From JABMRP01 sp964444795 (GTDB taxonomy: Bacteria; Planctomycetota; Planctomycetia; Pirellulales; Thermoguttaceae), in contig CAYUIQ010000135.1 of NCBI GenBank assembly GCA_964444795.1, positions 1-24,275 on the forward strand: 24,275 nucleotides of DNA, written 5' to 3'. Of this stretch, positions 1 through 8,716 are shown one piece after another. Position numbers and translations under genes: made by a program. How positions within the stretch are numbered: the first letter of the stretch is position 1; each line of letters starts with the position of its first letter. A model generated the notes under the pieces. That model did not search any database. It was not told where the DNA came from and worked only from the letters and a program-made list of their open reading frames with translations.

Positions 1-1645
<1,645 letters not shown>

Positions 1646-1804
1646 GGTCGTGTCCTCTACGTGAAATGCCTTGGTCTGCGACCCACCTCGAAAGTCTAGC
1701 AGACGAACGACCTCGGGGCAGCGCGAATATTGGGCTTGCCCGGCCGCGCTGAAATGGGATATGAACCACACTTGCGCCCAACCCGACACGGAGGTTACCC
1801 CGTC
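1646..1804. promoter_or_regulatory. Divergent glmS / kdsB intergenic region
   Basis: This 159-bp gap separates the divergent starts of glmS (GTG, 1645, minus) and kdsB (ATG, 1805, plus) and must carry both promoters or a shared control region. The kdsB side has a clear Shine-Dalgarno GGAGG at 1790-1794, ten bases before the ATG, which decides that start over an upstream in-frame codon at 1730. I could not identify a convincing -35/-10 pair on either strand, nor a ribozyme of the glmS type. Confidence 0.5.
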
Positions 1805-2587
1805 ATGTCGCACCCCGCCGTACCGCTTCGCGGCCACCCGACCAGCTTTGTCGTCATTCCGGCCCGGCTCGCTTCGACCCGCTTGCCCCGCAAGATGCTG
1901 CTGCGGCAAACCGGCAAGTCCCTGATCCAACACACGTACGAGGCGGCTGGCAGAGCGACTCGTCCGGGGGGGGTCTGTGTGGCTACCGATCACGCGGAGA
2001 TCTTCGACGAAGTGCAATCCTTCGGCGGGCAGGTCGAGATGACGTCGCCGCTGGCGGCCAGCGGCACCGATCGTGTGGCCGAGGTGGCTCGCCGAATGCC
2101 GCACGTCGACATCGTCGTCAATGTGCAGGGCGACGAACCGGAATTGTCGGGCGATTCGATCGATCTGGTGGTGGCCCTGCTGGAGGAGAACCCCGCGGCC
2201 GTGATGTCCACGCTGGCCACGCCGATTCGCAGCCGGTCGAAGCTGGAAGACCCGGCCTGCGTGAAAGTCACCTTCGACTCGGCCGGCCGCGCCCTGTATT
2301 TCAGCCGAAGCCCGATACCTCACCCCCGAACGCGGGGTGACGATCTTCTCACCGCCGATCCACCAAGCTTCCATCAGCACCTGGGGCTGTACGCCTATCG
2401 GCGAGATTTTCTCTTGAAGATTGCCCAGTTGCCCCCCTCCCGACTCGAAAAGATCGAGAGTCTGGAGCAGTTGCGGGTTTTGGAAAACGAATACACCATT
2501 CTTGTCGGGGTTATCGATGAGCCCACCGTGGGGATCGATACCCCGGAGGACTACGAGGCGTTCGTCGGGCGATGCGGAAACGGCTAG
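1805..2587 (+). CDS. kdsB: 3-deoxy-manno-octulosonate cytidylyltransferase (CMP-KDO synthetase)
   Basis: Activates KDO with CTP to CMP-KDO for the inner core of lipopolysaccharide, in the cytoplasm. The 260-residue product matches the usual family length of about 250. It opens with the nucleotidyltransferase signature VVIPARLASTRLPRKML (residues about 16-32), followed by ATDHAEI, the ASGTDRVAE segment, the Mg/nucleotide loop VNVQGDEPE, the HLGLYAYRRDFL segment, and the C-terminal EKIESLEQLR...GIDTPEDYE block, all typical of KdsB. ATG 1805 was chosen because GGAGG lies ten bases upstream. It is followed by pyrG with a gap of 95 bp and no visible terminator, so the two are probably co-transcribed. 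That would couple CTP supply to its use. The presence of kdsB implies a KDO-containing lipopolysaccharide. Confidence 0.95.
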   Translation: MSHPAVPLRGHPTSFVVIPARLASTRLPRKMLLRQTGKSLIQHTYEAAGRATRPGGVCVATDHAEIFDEVQSFGGQVEMTSPLAASGTDRVAEVARRMPHVDIVVNVQGDEPELSGDSIDLVVALLEENPAAVMSTLATPIRSRSKLEDPACVKVTFDSAGRALYFSRSPIPHPRTRGDDLLTADPPSFHQHLGLYAYRRDFLLKIAQLPPSRLEKIESLEQLRVLENEYTILVGVIDEPTVGIDTPEDYEAFVGRCGNG

Positions 2588-2682
2588 CCTCGCATGGCAT
2601 CTGTCCGCTTATGCAACGGCCTGCTAGAATAAGCAGTGTGGCTACTGCGCAGCGCAACGACCTCATCAAGGGTGGCATATCG

Positions 2683-4299
2683 ATGACCAAGCATATCTTC
2701 GTGACCGGCGGGGTCGTCAGTTCCCTGGGCAAGGGGCTGACCAGTGCCTCGATCGGCATGCTGCTGGAGCAACGCGGGCTTTCGGTTCGCATGCAGAAGC
2801 TCGACCCCTACATCAACGTCGACCCGGGCACCATGAGTCCCTACCAGCACGGCGAAGTCTACGTATTGGACGACGGCAGCGAGACCGACCTCGATTTGGG
2901 ACACTACGAACGGTTCACCAATAGCCCCTTGACCGGAGACTGCAACTTCACGACCGGCCAGATCTATCAAGCGGTCATCGAAAAAGAACGCCTCGGCGAG
3001 TATCTGGGTCAAACGGTTCAGGTCATTCCGCACATCACCAACGAGATCAAGTCGGCCATTTCCTGTCTGGCCGGCGACGACGTCGACGTAGTGATCACCG
3101 AAATCGGCGGCACGGCCGGCGATATCGAGAGCCAGCCGTTCATGGAGGCGATTCGCCAATACGCGCTCGACGTGGGTAAGGAAAACTGTCTCTATATCCA
3201 CCTTACCCTGGTGCCCTACTTGAAGGCGGCGGCCGAGTTGAAGACCAAGCCCACGCAGCACTCGGTCGGCCAGTTGCGGCAGATCGGTATCCAGCCCGAT
3301 ATCCTCATCTGCCGCTGCGAACGCTCGCTGGGAGAGGACGAGCGGCGGAAAATCGCGCTGTTCTGCAACGTGCCGGTCGAGGCGGTGATCGAGGAAAAGG
3401 ACAAGGATTTCTCCATCTACGAGGTTCCGATGAGCCTTGTCGATCACGGGCTGGATCAATTGATCGTCAGCAGACTGGGGATTTCCACGGGAGAGCCCGA
3501 TCTGGAATCGTGGCGCGAGTTCTGCCACCGCCTTCGCAATCCGAAACACGAGATCAGCATTGCGGTCGTCGGTAAGTACGCCGAACATAAGGACGCCTAC
3601 AAATCGATCTACGAATCGCTGGACCACGCGGGTATCGAGAATCGCGCGCAGATCCGCATCCAGCGCATTCACAGCGAAGCGGTCGAACGCGAGGGCCCCG
3701 AACGCGTTCTCTCGGGCGTCGACGGCGTGTTGGTCCCCGGCGGGTTCGGCGAACGGGGAATCGAAGGCAAGGTCGAAGCCGTGCGCTTCGCCCGCGAGCG
3801 AAACATCCCCTACTTCGGCATCTGTCTGGGCATGCAATGCGCGGTCGTCGAGTTTGCCCGAACGGTGGTCGGACTCGAAGGCGCCAACTCGACCGAGTTC
3901 GAGAAGGACAATCCGGCGCCGGTCATCTGCCTGCTGGAAGAACAAGAAGGCGTTGTCAACAAAGGCGCCACGACGCGGCTCGGGGCGCAGCCGGCTCTGC
4001 TGGCACCCGACAGTCTGGCCCTGGAGGCGTATGGCCGGGAGGAGATCTCCGAGCGGCACCGCCATCGCTACGAGTTCAACAACGCCTTCCGCGAGCGGTT
4101 CGCCTCCCACGGGATGCAGGTTGCCGGCACAAGCCCCGACGGCTCGCTGGTGGAGATCGTCGAGGTGGCCGACCATCCGTGGTTCGTCGCCGTGCAGTTC
4201 CATCCGGAGTTCAAGTCGCAGCCCACCGCTCCTCACCCGCTGTTTGTCGGTTTTGTGGGCGCGGCCGTCCGCCGGCATCTCGGGGGCGCGGAAAAGTAG
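2683..4299 (+). CDS. pyrG: CTP synthase (glutamine hydrolysing)
   Basis: Aminates UTP to CTP using ATP and glutamine, the last step of pyrimidine nucleotide synthesis. The 538-residue length is typical (the E. coli enzyme is about 545). The N-terminal synthetase domain starts HIFVTGGVVSSLGKG (P-loop at residues about 10-19) and contains DPYINVDPGTMSP, DLDLGHYERF and EIGGTAGDIES. The C-terminal class I glutaminase domain has VPGGFGERG, the nucleophile elbow YFGICLGMQ with Cys381, HRHRYEFNN and the His/Glu pair in VQFHPEF near the C terminus. The ATG at 2683 is preceded by AAGGGTGG; in-frame upstream codons overlap kdsB and are unlikely starts. It is preceded by kdsB in the same direction. Immediately past the stop, homology to ordinary genes ends: a truncated foreign gene abuts within about 17 bp. 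Confidence 0.97.
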   Translation: MTKHIFVTGGVVSSLGKGLTSASIGMLLEQRGLSVRMQKLDPYINVDPGTMSPYQHGEVYVLDDGSETDLDLGHYERFTNSPLTGDCNFTTGQIYQAVIEKERLGEYLGQTVQVIPHITNEIKSAISCLAGDDVDVVITEIGGTAGDIESQPFMEAIRQYALDVGKENCLYIHLTLVPYLKAAAELKTKPTQHSVGQLRQIGIQPDILICRCERSLGEDERRKIALFCNVPVEAVIEEKDKDFSIYEVPMSLVDHGLDQLIVSRLGISTGEPDLESWREFCHRLRNPKHEISIAVVGKYAEHKDAYKSIYESLDHAGIENRAQIRIQRIHSEAVEREGPERVLSGVDGVLVPGGFGERGIEGKVEAVRFARERNIPYFGICLGMQCAVVEFARTVVGLEGANSTEFEKDNPAPVICLLEEQEGVVNKGATTRLGAQPALLAPDSLALEAYGREEISERHRHRYEFNNAFRERFASHGMQVAGTSPDGSLVEIVEVADHPWFVAVQFHPEFKSQPTAPHPLFVGFVGAAVRRHLGGAEK

Positions 4300-4384
4300 C
4301 ACTCGATCGGGACAGGTTCCTCCAAATCACGGCCTTGATTCGGCCGAGACGGACTTCTTTGGTGGGTTGGTTCTTCGTGGCCAT
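4211..4384 (-). pseudogene. 5' remnant of a small planctomycete-type gene, truncated against the pyrG 3' end
   Basis: On the minus strand a strong Shine-Dalgarno (AAAAGGAGG) precedes ATG 4384, which begins MATKNQPTKEVRLGRIKAVI followed by WRN. From memory, this start (KPTKEIRLGRIKAAIW followed by an acidic/asparagine stretch) is a recurrent small hypothetical family in planctomycetes, whose members usually run to about 70 residues with a conserved RLYKDGD...FGRDDLLLVAKV half. Here recognisable sequence stops after about 23 codons, near position 4316. The frame then continues antisense through the end of pyrG to a stop at 4211, giving a meaningless 57-residue product. I read this as a gene whose 3' two-thirds were lost when the region behind pyrG was rearranged. 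The family attribution is from memory; the good ribosome site and abrupt change are visible. Confidence 0.55.
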
Positions 4385-4610
4385 AATCGCCTCCTTTTCT
4401 AACCTCGAGTCGATGGGCCACCGCTTCACCTGGCCGGCCCTGTTATGCGGCCGGATGGTCAGCGTGTTACATACGCCCGAATCCATCATTTTGAGGGATT
4501 GCCCTGGCAATCAGCCTACGAGAATCAACTCTGTTGACAAGTTCCGCCCTCACCGGTATCCAGGCACGTACCAGCCATAGACCACCTCAGCCACCCACGG
4601 AGATTCAGAA

Positions 4611-4680
4611 TCGCCAGATGGAAGAATCCCACTCCCGATATAATATCGCCAGATGGAAGAATCCCACTCCCGATATAATA
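4611..4680. repeat. Perfect 35-bp tandem duplication, two copies
   Basis: Copies at 4611-4645 and 4646-4680 are identical over all 35 bases. Each begins TCGCCAGATGGAAG and ends CCCGATATAATA. Each copy brings a perfect TATAAT hexamer (4639-4644 and 4674-4679), although no matching -35 box is present at the right distance. Identity without any substitution suggests a recent duplication. It is only two units, too short and without spacers, so it is not a CRISPR array. Confidence 0.9.
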
Positions 4681-4871
4681 TGGTGGCATATACACTAACC
4701 CCCACGGGGGGTATCTGGCTTGGCCTTTCGCAGTCACATGCATGTGCCCCCATGCTGCAGTATCAATGGAGAATGAAGTCACGAAGCGTTCGTCTGGCGA
4801 GATCCTCACTCTGCCCTGTTGTGACAAATCATGAGAATCGCTATATTTGCCTCGGTTCGCCTGGACTCCCA

Positions 4872-4900
4872 TTGTCAAAACTACCAAATGGCAGTACATC
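4872..4900 (+). promoter_or_regulatory. Candidate sigma70-type promoter for the ECF-like operon
   Basis: TTGTCA at 4872-4877 is followed, after exactly 17 bases, by TACATC at 4895-4900. The -35 matches consensus at five of six positions; the -10 is poor (three of six). It lies about 95 bp upstream of the first gene of the operon. Spacing and position are plausible, but the -10 is weak, so this is only a candidate. Confidence 0.3.
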
Positions 4901-4996
4901 AGAAAAAATCACCAGGCGAGGCGATGTGCGGTCGTGGTTTCTACGATGCACTAGAGGTCCACCGCTCGACGAATAGCCCTTGTTGAGGAGTCAAGT

Positions 4997-5575
4997 ATGC
5001 ACCGCGTCATCCACACATTTGCACCTATTGCATTCGGTTTCACCGCATTCATCGTAGCGGTCGTGCTAGGAACCGTCGTCACCATGGGCACGGGCATTCC
5101 ATTGCTCGGGGGTTTGGTAAATGGCGTATTCGTTGCGATGATCCTTACGATTGGCATGCTCGCTGTCAATCGCTTCTGGACCGCAACGATCATGTGGTTT
5201 GTTCTGGGCTTCGCGGCTATTCCGACAACGACCTTGGGGCCAGCTGGAGTCCACAAGGTAGTTATAGCACTAGCCGCTGGAATTGTGTGGGATACCGTCT
5301 ATTGCGTCTTCCGTCGAAACAAGCTGGGGCTGTACCTCGGTGCGATTGCCGGTGCGGGTGCGATTATGGGCCTCATGATGCTTGCCCTATATCTTGGCTT
5401 TGGAGATAACGCTGGTGAGGCATTTGAGAAATACGCCAAGGCTATCTACATCCTTCTGGCCATTAACTTCACCGTGACTGGAGTTGGAGTGTTCCTGGGG
5501 CACCAGGTATATTGGACACGTTTGGCTCGTATTGAAGTCTTCAGGAATCTCCGAACGCCAACGGAAGGATCTTGA
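4997..5575 (+). CDS. Six-helix membrane protein, probable ECF-type substrate-binding (S) component
   Basis: A 192-residue, strongly hydrophobic protein with about six predicted membrane helices (roughly residues 10-33, 35-55, 57-77, 82-101, 108-131 and 147-168), many small residues (Gly/Ala), and a short basic cytoplasmic tail. Length, helix number and lack of a signal peptide suit the S subunit of an energy-coupling-factor transporter, which binds a vitamin or metal-like substrate in the membrane. The assignment rests mainly on context: the next gene is a tandem ABC ATPase overlapping or abutting its stop, and the one after is another membrane protein. GAGGAG at 4985-4990, six bases before ATG, supports the start. 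I could not place it in a known S family (BioY, ThiT, RibU and the like), so the substrate is unknown. Base composition is lower in GC than the flanking housekeeping genes. Confidence 0.55.
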   Translation: MHRVIHTFAPIAFGFTAFIVAVVLGTVVTMGTGIPLLGGLVNGVFVAMILTIGMLAVNRFWTATIMWFVLGFAAIPTTTLGPAGVHKVVIALAAGIVWDTVYCVFRRNKLGLYLGAIAGAGAIMGLMMLALYLGFGDNAGEAFEKYAKAIYILLAINFTVTGVGVFLGHQVYWTRLARIEVFRNLRTPTEGS

Positions 5576-5580
5576 TAGAC

Positions 5581-6879
5581 ATGAACTTGCCGCTTGAATT
5601 GAACGCCGGAGAGATTGTGATTGGTGGCACACACATTCAGTATCCCGACCTGGGAAGTTTCGCGATTGGCCAACGAACTGTAATTGTAGGAACGAATGGT
5701 TCAGGCAAGTCGGTTCTCGCAAGGGCACTCGCAGGCACTATTCCACAAGTCTACGACGGACGAATTACGGTGGGTGGATCAGTCGGTGCCGAGAAACTCT
5801 TTCAAGAACGAAGCCAAGCCTCCCATTTGAAGATCATGGCAGTGCCCCAGGATCTTCGCGAGTTCTTTCTAGGCCTGCCGGTACGCTCGGAATTCAATAT
5901 ATCATCCAATGGTCCCTCGACTGCCACTACGAACAGTCTCCTAGAACGCCTCGACCTGCGGCAGTACCAAGATAGACCACTTTCCACGTTGTCTGACGGC
6001 GAACGTCGAAGACTGGCGGTCGCGTGTTCGCTGTCCAATGGTCGACCGTGGCTGGTCTTTGATGAGTGGCCATTGCATCTCGATAGTCAGTGGCAAGCGA
6101 CCATCGGTAGTACTATTGCTGAGGCAGTTCAGTCTCGATGCCTCGGTAGTATTGAGCTACTCCTGGCATCTGAGTCCGATTCCCCTAACCACAAGTCACT
6201 TGCGTCTTCGATACGACGTAGAGACGGAATGCAAGATGCTGGGTCACGAAGTACGTCAGTTGTGTGGCTGAAGAAACTGTTGGATGAACTCAAACTATCA
6301 CCGCCACGGAGCTCGCCTGCATACGCACTCTTCCACAACGGGACAATTCGCACCGGATCTTTCTTTCGTCGAGTTAGTAGTACCAGAGTCCCAAGGGGTG
6401 AGTTGCTAGCTGTCTGGGGACGAAATGGCACAGGAAAGACAACTCTCCTCCGCAAACTGCGAGGTAACCCGCGTCCACGGTGTCCCGTGTTCATCTTCGC
6501 CGATCCCACAGTCCAACTTGGCTCAAGTAGTCTGTTTTCGATGTTGCGACAAAGCCTCCCGCCACGGCCACAACGTCTCATCTGTAGAGCCTCTGTTGCT
6601 CTCGCCCGAGTCCTTGGCGTTGATGTCCGTTGTGACCCGCTTGCATTGAACTGGGCGAGGAAGAAAGTACTTGCTGTGCTTCTTGCCGTTGTATGCGAGC
6701 ACCCCGCCGTAGTCATAGACGAGCCGTTCGTTGGCCTGGACGACGTTTCGCTAGACATCGTGCTGCACGCGATCAAATACGCCCGCACCGGATTGCACAA
6801 GGCCATAGTCGTGACCGGTTCCACACACGCAGATCGCGAATACAGCGTTCAGTGCGGAGGCCAAGTGCTTGAAATATGA
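5581..6879 (+). CDS. Tandem ABC ATPase, ECF/CbiO-type, with one degenerate half
   Basis: A 432-residue protein made of two fused nucleotide-binding domains, as in the A-A' ATPases of ECF importers. The first domain has Walker A GTNGSGKS (37-44), a Q-loop (VPQD), signature LSDGE (137-141) and Walker B VFDE (D161, E162), but no His at the expected switch (LASESD). The second has Walker A GRNGTGKT (280-287), IFADP where the Q-loop Gln would be (Ala307), LNWAR in place of LSGGQ (356-360), Walker B VVIDE (D380, E381) and a possible switch His416 (STHAD). If the halves pair in the usual way, one composite site is intact and one degenerate. ATG 5581 is preferred over TTG 5572 because AAGGA (5565-5569) is 11 bases from the former and only 2 from the latter. 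The next gene overlaps by ATGA. Confidence 0.85.
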   Translation: MNLPLELNAGEIVIGGTHIQYPDLGSFAIGQRTVIVGTNGSGKSVLARALAGTIPQVYDGRITVGGSVGAEKLFQERSQASHLKIMAVPQDLREFFLGLPVRSEFNISSNGPSTATTNSLLERLDLRQYQDRPLSTLSDGERRRLAVACSLSNGRPWLVFDEWPLHLDSQWQATIGSTIAEAVQSRCLGSIELLLASESDSPNHKSLASSIRRRDGMQDAGSRSTSVVWLKKLLDELKLSPPRSSPAYALFHNGTIRTGSFFRRVSSTRVPRGELLAVWGRNGTGKTTLLRKLRGNPRPRCPVFIFADPTVQLGSSSLFSMLRQSLPPRPQRLICRASVALARVLGVDVRCDPLALNWARKKVLAVLLAVVCEHPAVVIDEPFVGLDDVSLDIVLHAIKYARTGLHKAIVVTGSTHADREYSVQCGGQVLEI

Positions 6880-7577
6880 CTCCTTCGACTTTTTACCGTT
6901 TGCGTCTCACGTTGAGTTTGGCTGGAAGCGTTGCATCAACTCTTACGGTCCCGGCGGCCACCACATGGGTGTCGTTCATGGAGCGTCGTCAGCCGAGCCT
7001 CCTAGTTTCCGTAGCTCTTTGTACCGTGGTGGCAATTGTTGTGTTCTGCCGCTATGATACGGAGTTGCTTCGTCACCGTCGAATTCTTGCGGTAGCTTAC
7101 ACAATCTCGGTAGTGCTCGCGATCGTGTTCATCTGCATGCCCAACAGTTGGGTTAGATCAGCGGGCATCGTCATGACAGTCTCCGCACTTGGCTATGTCA
7201 CTCTCTTGATCCCCGGAATCCTCAGATCTCTCGTCTACTTCGCGGCTCAGTTCCACCGTGGTAAGGGAATCGGACTCTGCGACGCACTTTCCGCAGCAAT
7301 ACTGACTGTTCCTGAACACGTTCAAGCTGCCCGCGACGCGTTGAAGTTCCCTATAGCTAAACGGCGCTGGAAAGCCCGCGTCACAGCATTGTACACAGGG
7401 GGATTCGTCGTCGCATTTCTCGTCTATGTGGTGACTATGATCCAGTACGCGGCCTCCGCTACGGTCGTTCGTGGGTTCTCAGCACGTCGGCATCTTCCGG
7501 AAGTCTTGATCGCCTTCTGGGAGAAAGGCCTATACTTTGCCGTATCAGCATATCTCTTTTTGTGGATAACCGAATGA
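6876..7577 (+). CDS. Membrane protein, probable ECF transmembrane coupling (T) component
   Basis: A 233-residue membrane protein whose ATG overlaps the stop of the ATPase gene (ATGA), a sign of translational coupling. It has about five or six hydrophobic helices (roughly 12-30, 41-58, 69-88, 95-118, 168-190, 217-231) and a long amphipathic, basic stretch between residues about 120 and 167 that would lie in the cytoplasm. EcfT proteins have this arrangement: cytoplasmic coupling helices bearing short Ala-Arg-Gly type motifs that dock into the ATPase. Here ATVVRGFSARR near residues 195-205 resembles the A-x-x-x-RGF segment of EcfT/CbiQ proteins. The match is weak, and the call depends on the neighbouring tandem ATPase and six-helix protein. 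An ABC exporter permease is the alternative. Low GC like its neighbours. Confidence 0.5.
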   Translation: MTPSTFYRLRLTLSLAGSVASTLTVPAATTWVSFMERRQPSLLVSVALCTVVAIVVFCRYDTELLRHRRILAVAYTISVVLAIVFICMPNSWVRSAGIVMTVSALGYVTLLIPGILRSLVYFAAQFHRGKGIGLCDALSAAILTVPEHVQAARDALKFPIAKRRWKARVTALYTGGFVVAFLVYVVTMIQYAASATVVRGFSARRHLPEVLIAFWEKGLYFAVSAYLFLWITE

Positions 7578-8716
7578 TGACCTCGTCTAGAACCGCCCGC
7601 AACCGTGATTACCGCGTACATACGTCTCGCTTTGAGAAACGAGAAGGCCAGCTTGCTCCTGCAGGAAACACGAGCAACATCGGAATTGCCTGCTACTGCT
7701 GCGAGGCTCTCGCCACGACCGCCCGCGGCAAACTGCCTGACAAGACCCGGCTCGCTTGGTCCACCGAGTTGTTCCGGCAAATCGTCGACGCTGCATTCAC
7801 GTGGCGTGGCGTCTCCCTGTGGCGTTGGGAGGCGAGGCCGCAGCGACGCGACTATCAATATCCACCGGATTGGGATGATATCTGCAAGGCAGTTGATGCT
7901 CTCAATGCTGTCGTCGCAGAACGCGATGCTCCATGCAAATACTCCGTCCCATCCGACGGATTTGTTGATGAATTCCTCGTCAAGACCGTCTACGATTCGG
8001 ACCAAGCCGGTCAGGACATTATCTTGCCGATGAAGTGTAAGCGTGCCCTTTACATGTTTCTTGCCGACCCAACAGAGAAACCCAATAATGTTGAGGATAT
8101 CTTCGTTACGGCCGTCGTTGTGGGCACGCTCCTTCGCCATTATCCTCAGGTGGCAGCCAACCGTGATCGTCTCATCCACGATCTGTTGGACAGAATAGTC
8201 GAACTGGCACATTCTGGCCTTCGAGACGGCCTTCCGCTTGCGGCGATTTCCCGCTGCTACCTGCATTGGAGCCAATTCCTTTGGGTACTCTGGCGAGCCG
8301 TCCAGGAACTGCCAGAACGGCAAGAACAGATCCGGACGCTAGTTGGCCGGTTCGCTGAATGCTCCATCTCCCAGTTCTTACCGCCTCTGCCTCTTGGCAA
8401 CTGTGTTCGTGACGATCTTGCGTATCGGCGTTTACTAATCCGTACGACCGAGGTGACAGTGCCAGTTCATTCTTCAGCCGAGATTGTTGGCGTTTGTGGC
8501 CCACAAGTGATGTACCAGCATCGACGGCTTGGCCATTTGTATGGCGCGGACGCGTGGTCATGGCTTCTCGATGTAATGGCAAATGGGAGGACCTCTAGTG
8601 ATTTGGATGAAACTGCCGACATTGTCAGTGTTCGGGGTGATTGGGTTGATAGTGTTCTCCGTAGGGATACACCATCACGGAAGTGCCATATCCAATCATC
8701 ATGTCGAGCAACTTGA
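7574..8716 (+). CDS. Unrecognised soluble protein with a DWDD motif, possibly an alpha/alpha-barrel (terpene-cyclase-like) fold
   Basis: A 380-residue protein with no signal peptide, starting at ATG 7574 that overlaps the previous stop (ATGA); a second ATG at 7577 is equally possible. I do not recognise its family. It is rich in aromatic and helix-forming residues and contains YPPDWDDICKAVDAL (residues about 96-110), in which D99-W-D101-D102 matches the DxDD acid motif of class II terpene cyclases in form and in its position at the start of a helix. Segments such as VEDIFVTAVVVGTLL, HWSQFLWVLWRAVQEL and YGADAWSWLLDVMANG look like barrel helices. No QW repeats are seen, so the fold is only a suggestion. 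The last 40 or so codons (from about 8593) overlap the next gene by 119 bp and look like out-of-frame translation; the true end may be near 8598. Same low-GC composition as the operon. Confidence 0.6.
   Translation: MMTSSRTARNRDYRVHTSRFEKREGQLAPAGNTSNIGIACYCCEALATTARGKLPDKTRLAWSTELFRQIVDAAFTWRGVSLWRWEARPQRRDYQYPPDWDDICKAVDALNAVVAERDAPCKYSVPSDGFVDEFLVKTVYDSDQAGQDIILPMKCKRALYMFLADPTEKPNNVEDIFVTAVVVGTLLRHYPQVAANRDRLIHDLLDRIVELAHSGLRDGLPLAAISRCYLHWSQFLWVLWRAVQELPERQEQIRTLVGRFAECSISQFLPPLPLGNCVRDDLAYRRLLIRTTEVTVPVHSSAEIVGVCGPQVMYQHRRLGHLYGADAWSWLLDVMANGRTSSDLDETADIVSVRGDWVDSVLRRDTPSRKCHIQSSCRAT

Larger units (their letters stand above)
4385..4996. other. Gene-free stretch at the left flank of the low-GC island
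   Basis: About 610 bp with no gene I can support. It is clearly lower in GC than pyrG. It contains the 35-bp tandem duplication at 4611-4680, a weak promoter candidate near 4872-4900 and the GAGGAG ribosome site at 4985-4990 for the next gene. Reading frames exist on the minus strand (for example 4899-4525), but they run through the tandem repeat and show no recognisable motif or ribosome site. I see no transposase, terminal inverted repeat or tRNA end here. Confidence 0.6.

Noticed and set aside
1646..1804. Possible glmS ribozyme/riboswitch upstream of glmS
   Set aside because: The leader is too short and I see none of the conserved core. That ribozyme is mainly found in Firmicutes.
2584..4302. 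Long minus-strand open frame antisense to pyrG (about 570 codons)
   Set aside because: It mirrors the high-GC pyrG reading frame, has no recognisable domain or ribosome site, and pyrG is unmistakable.
4525..4899. Minus-strand frame of 124 codons in the island's left flank
   Set aside because: It runs through the 35-bp tandem duplication, so the repeat appears in two different frames (35 is not a multiple of three). There is no ribosome site or motif.
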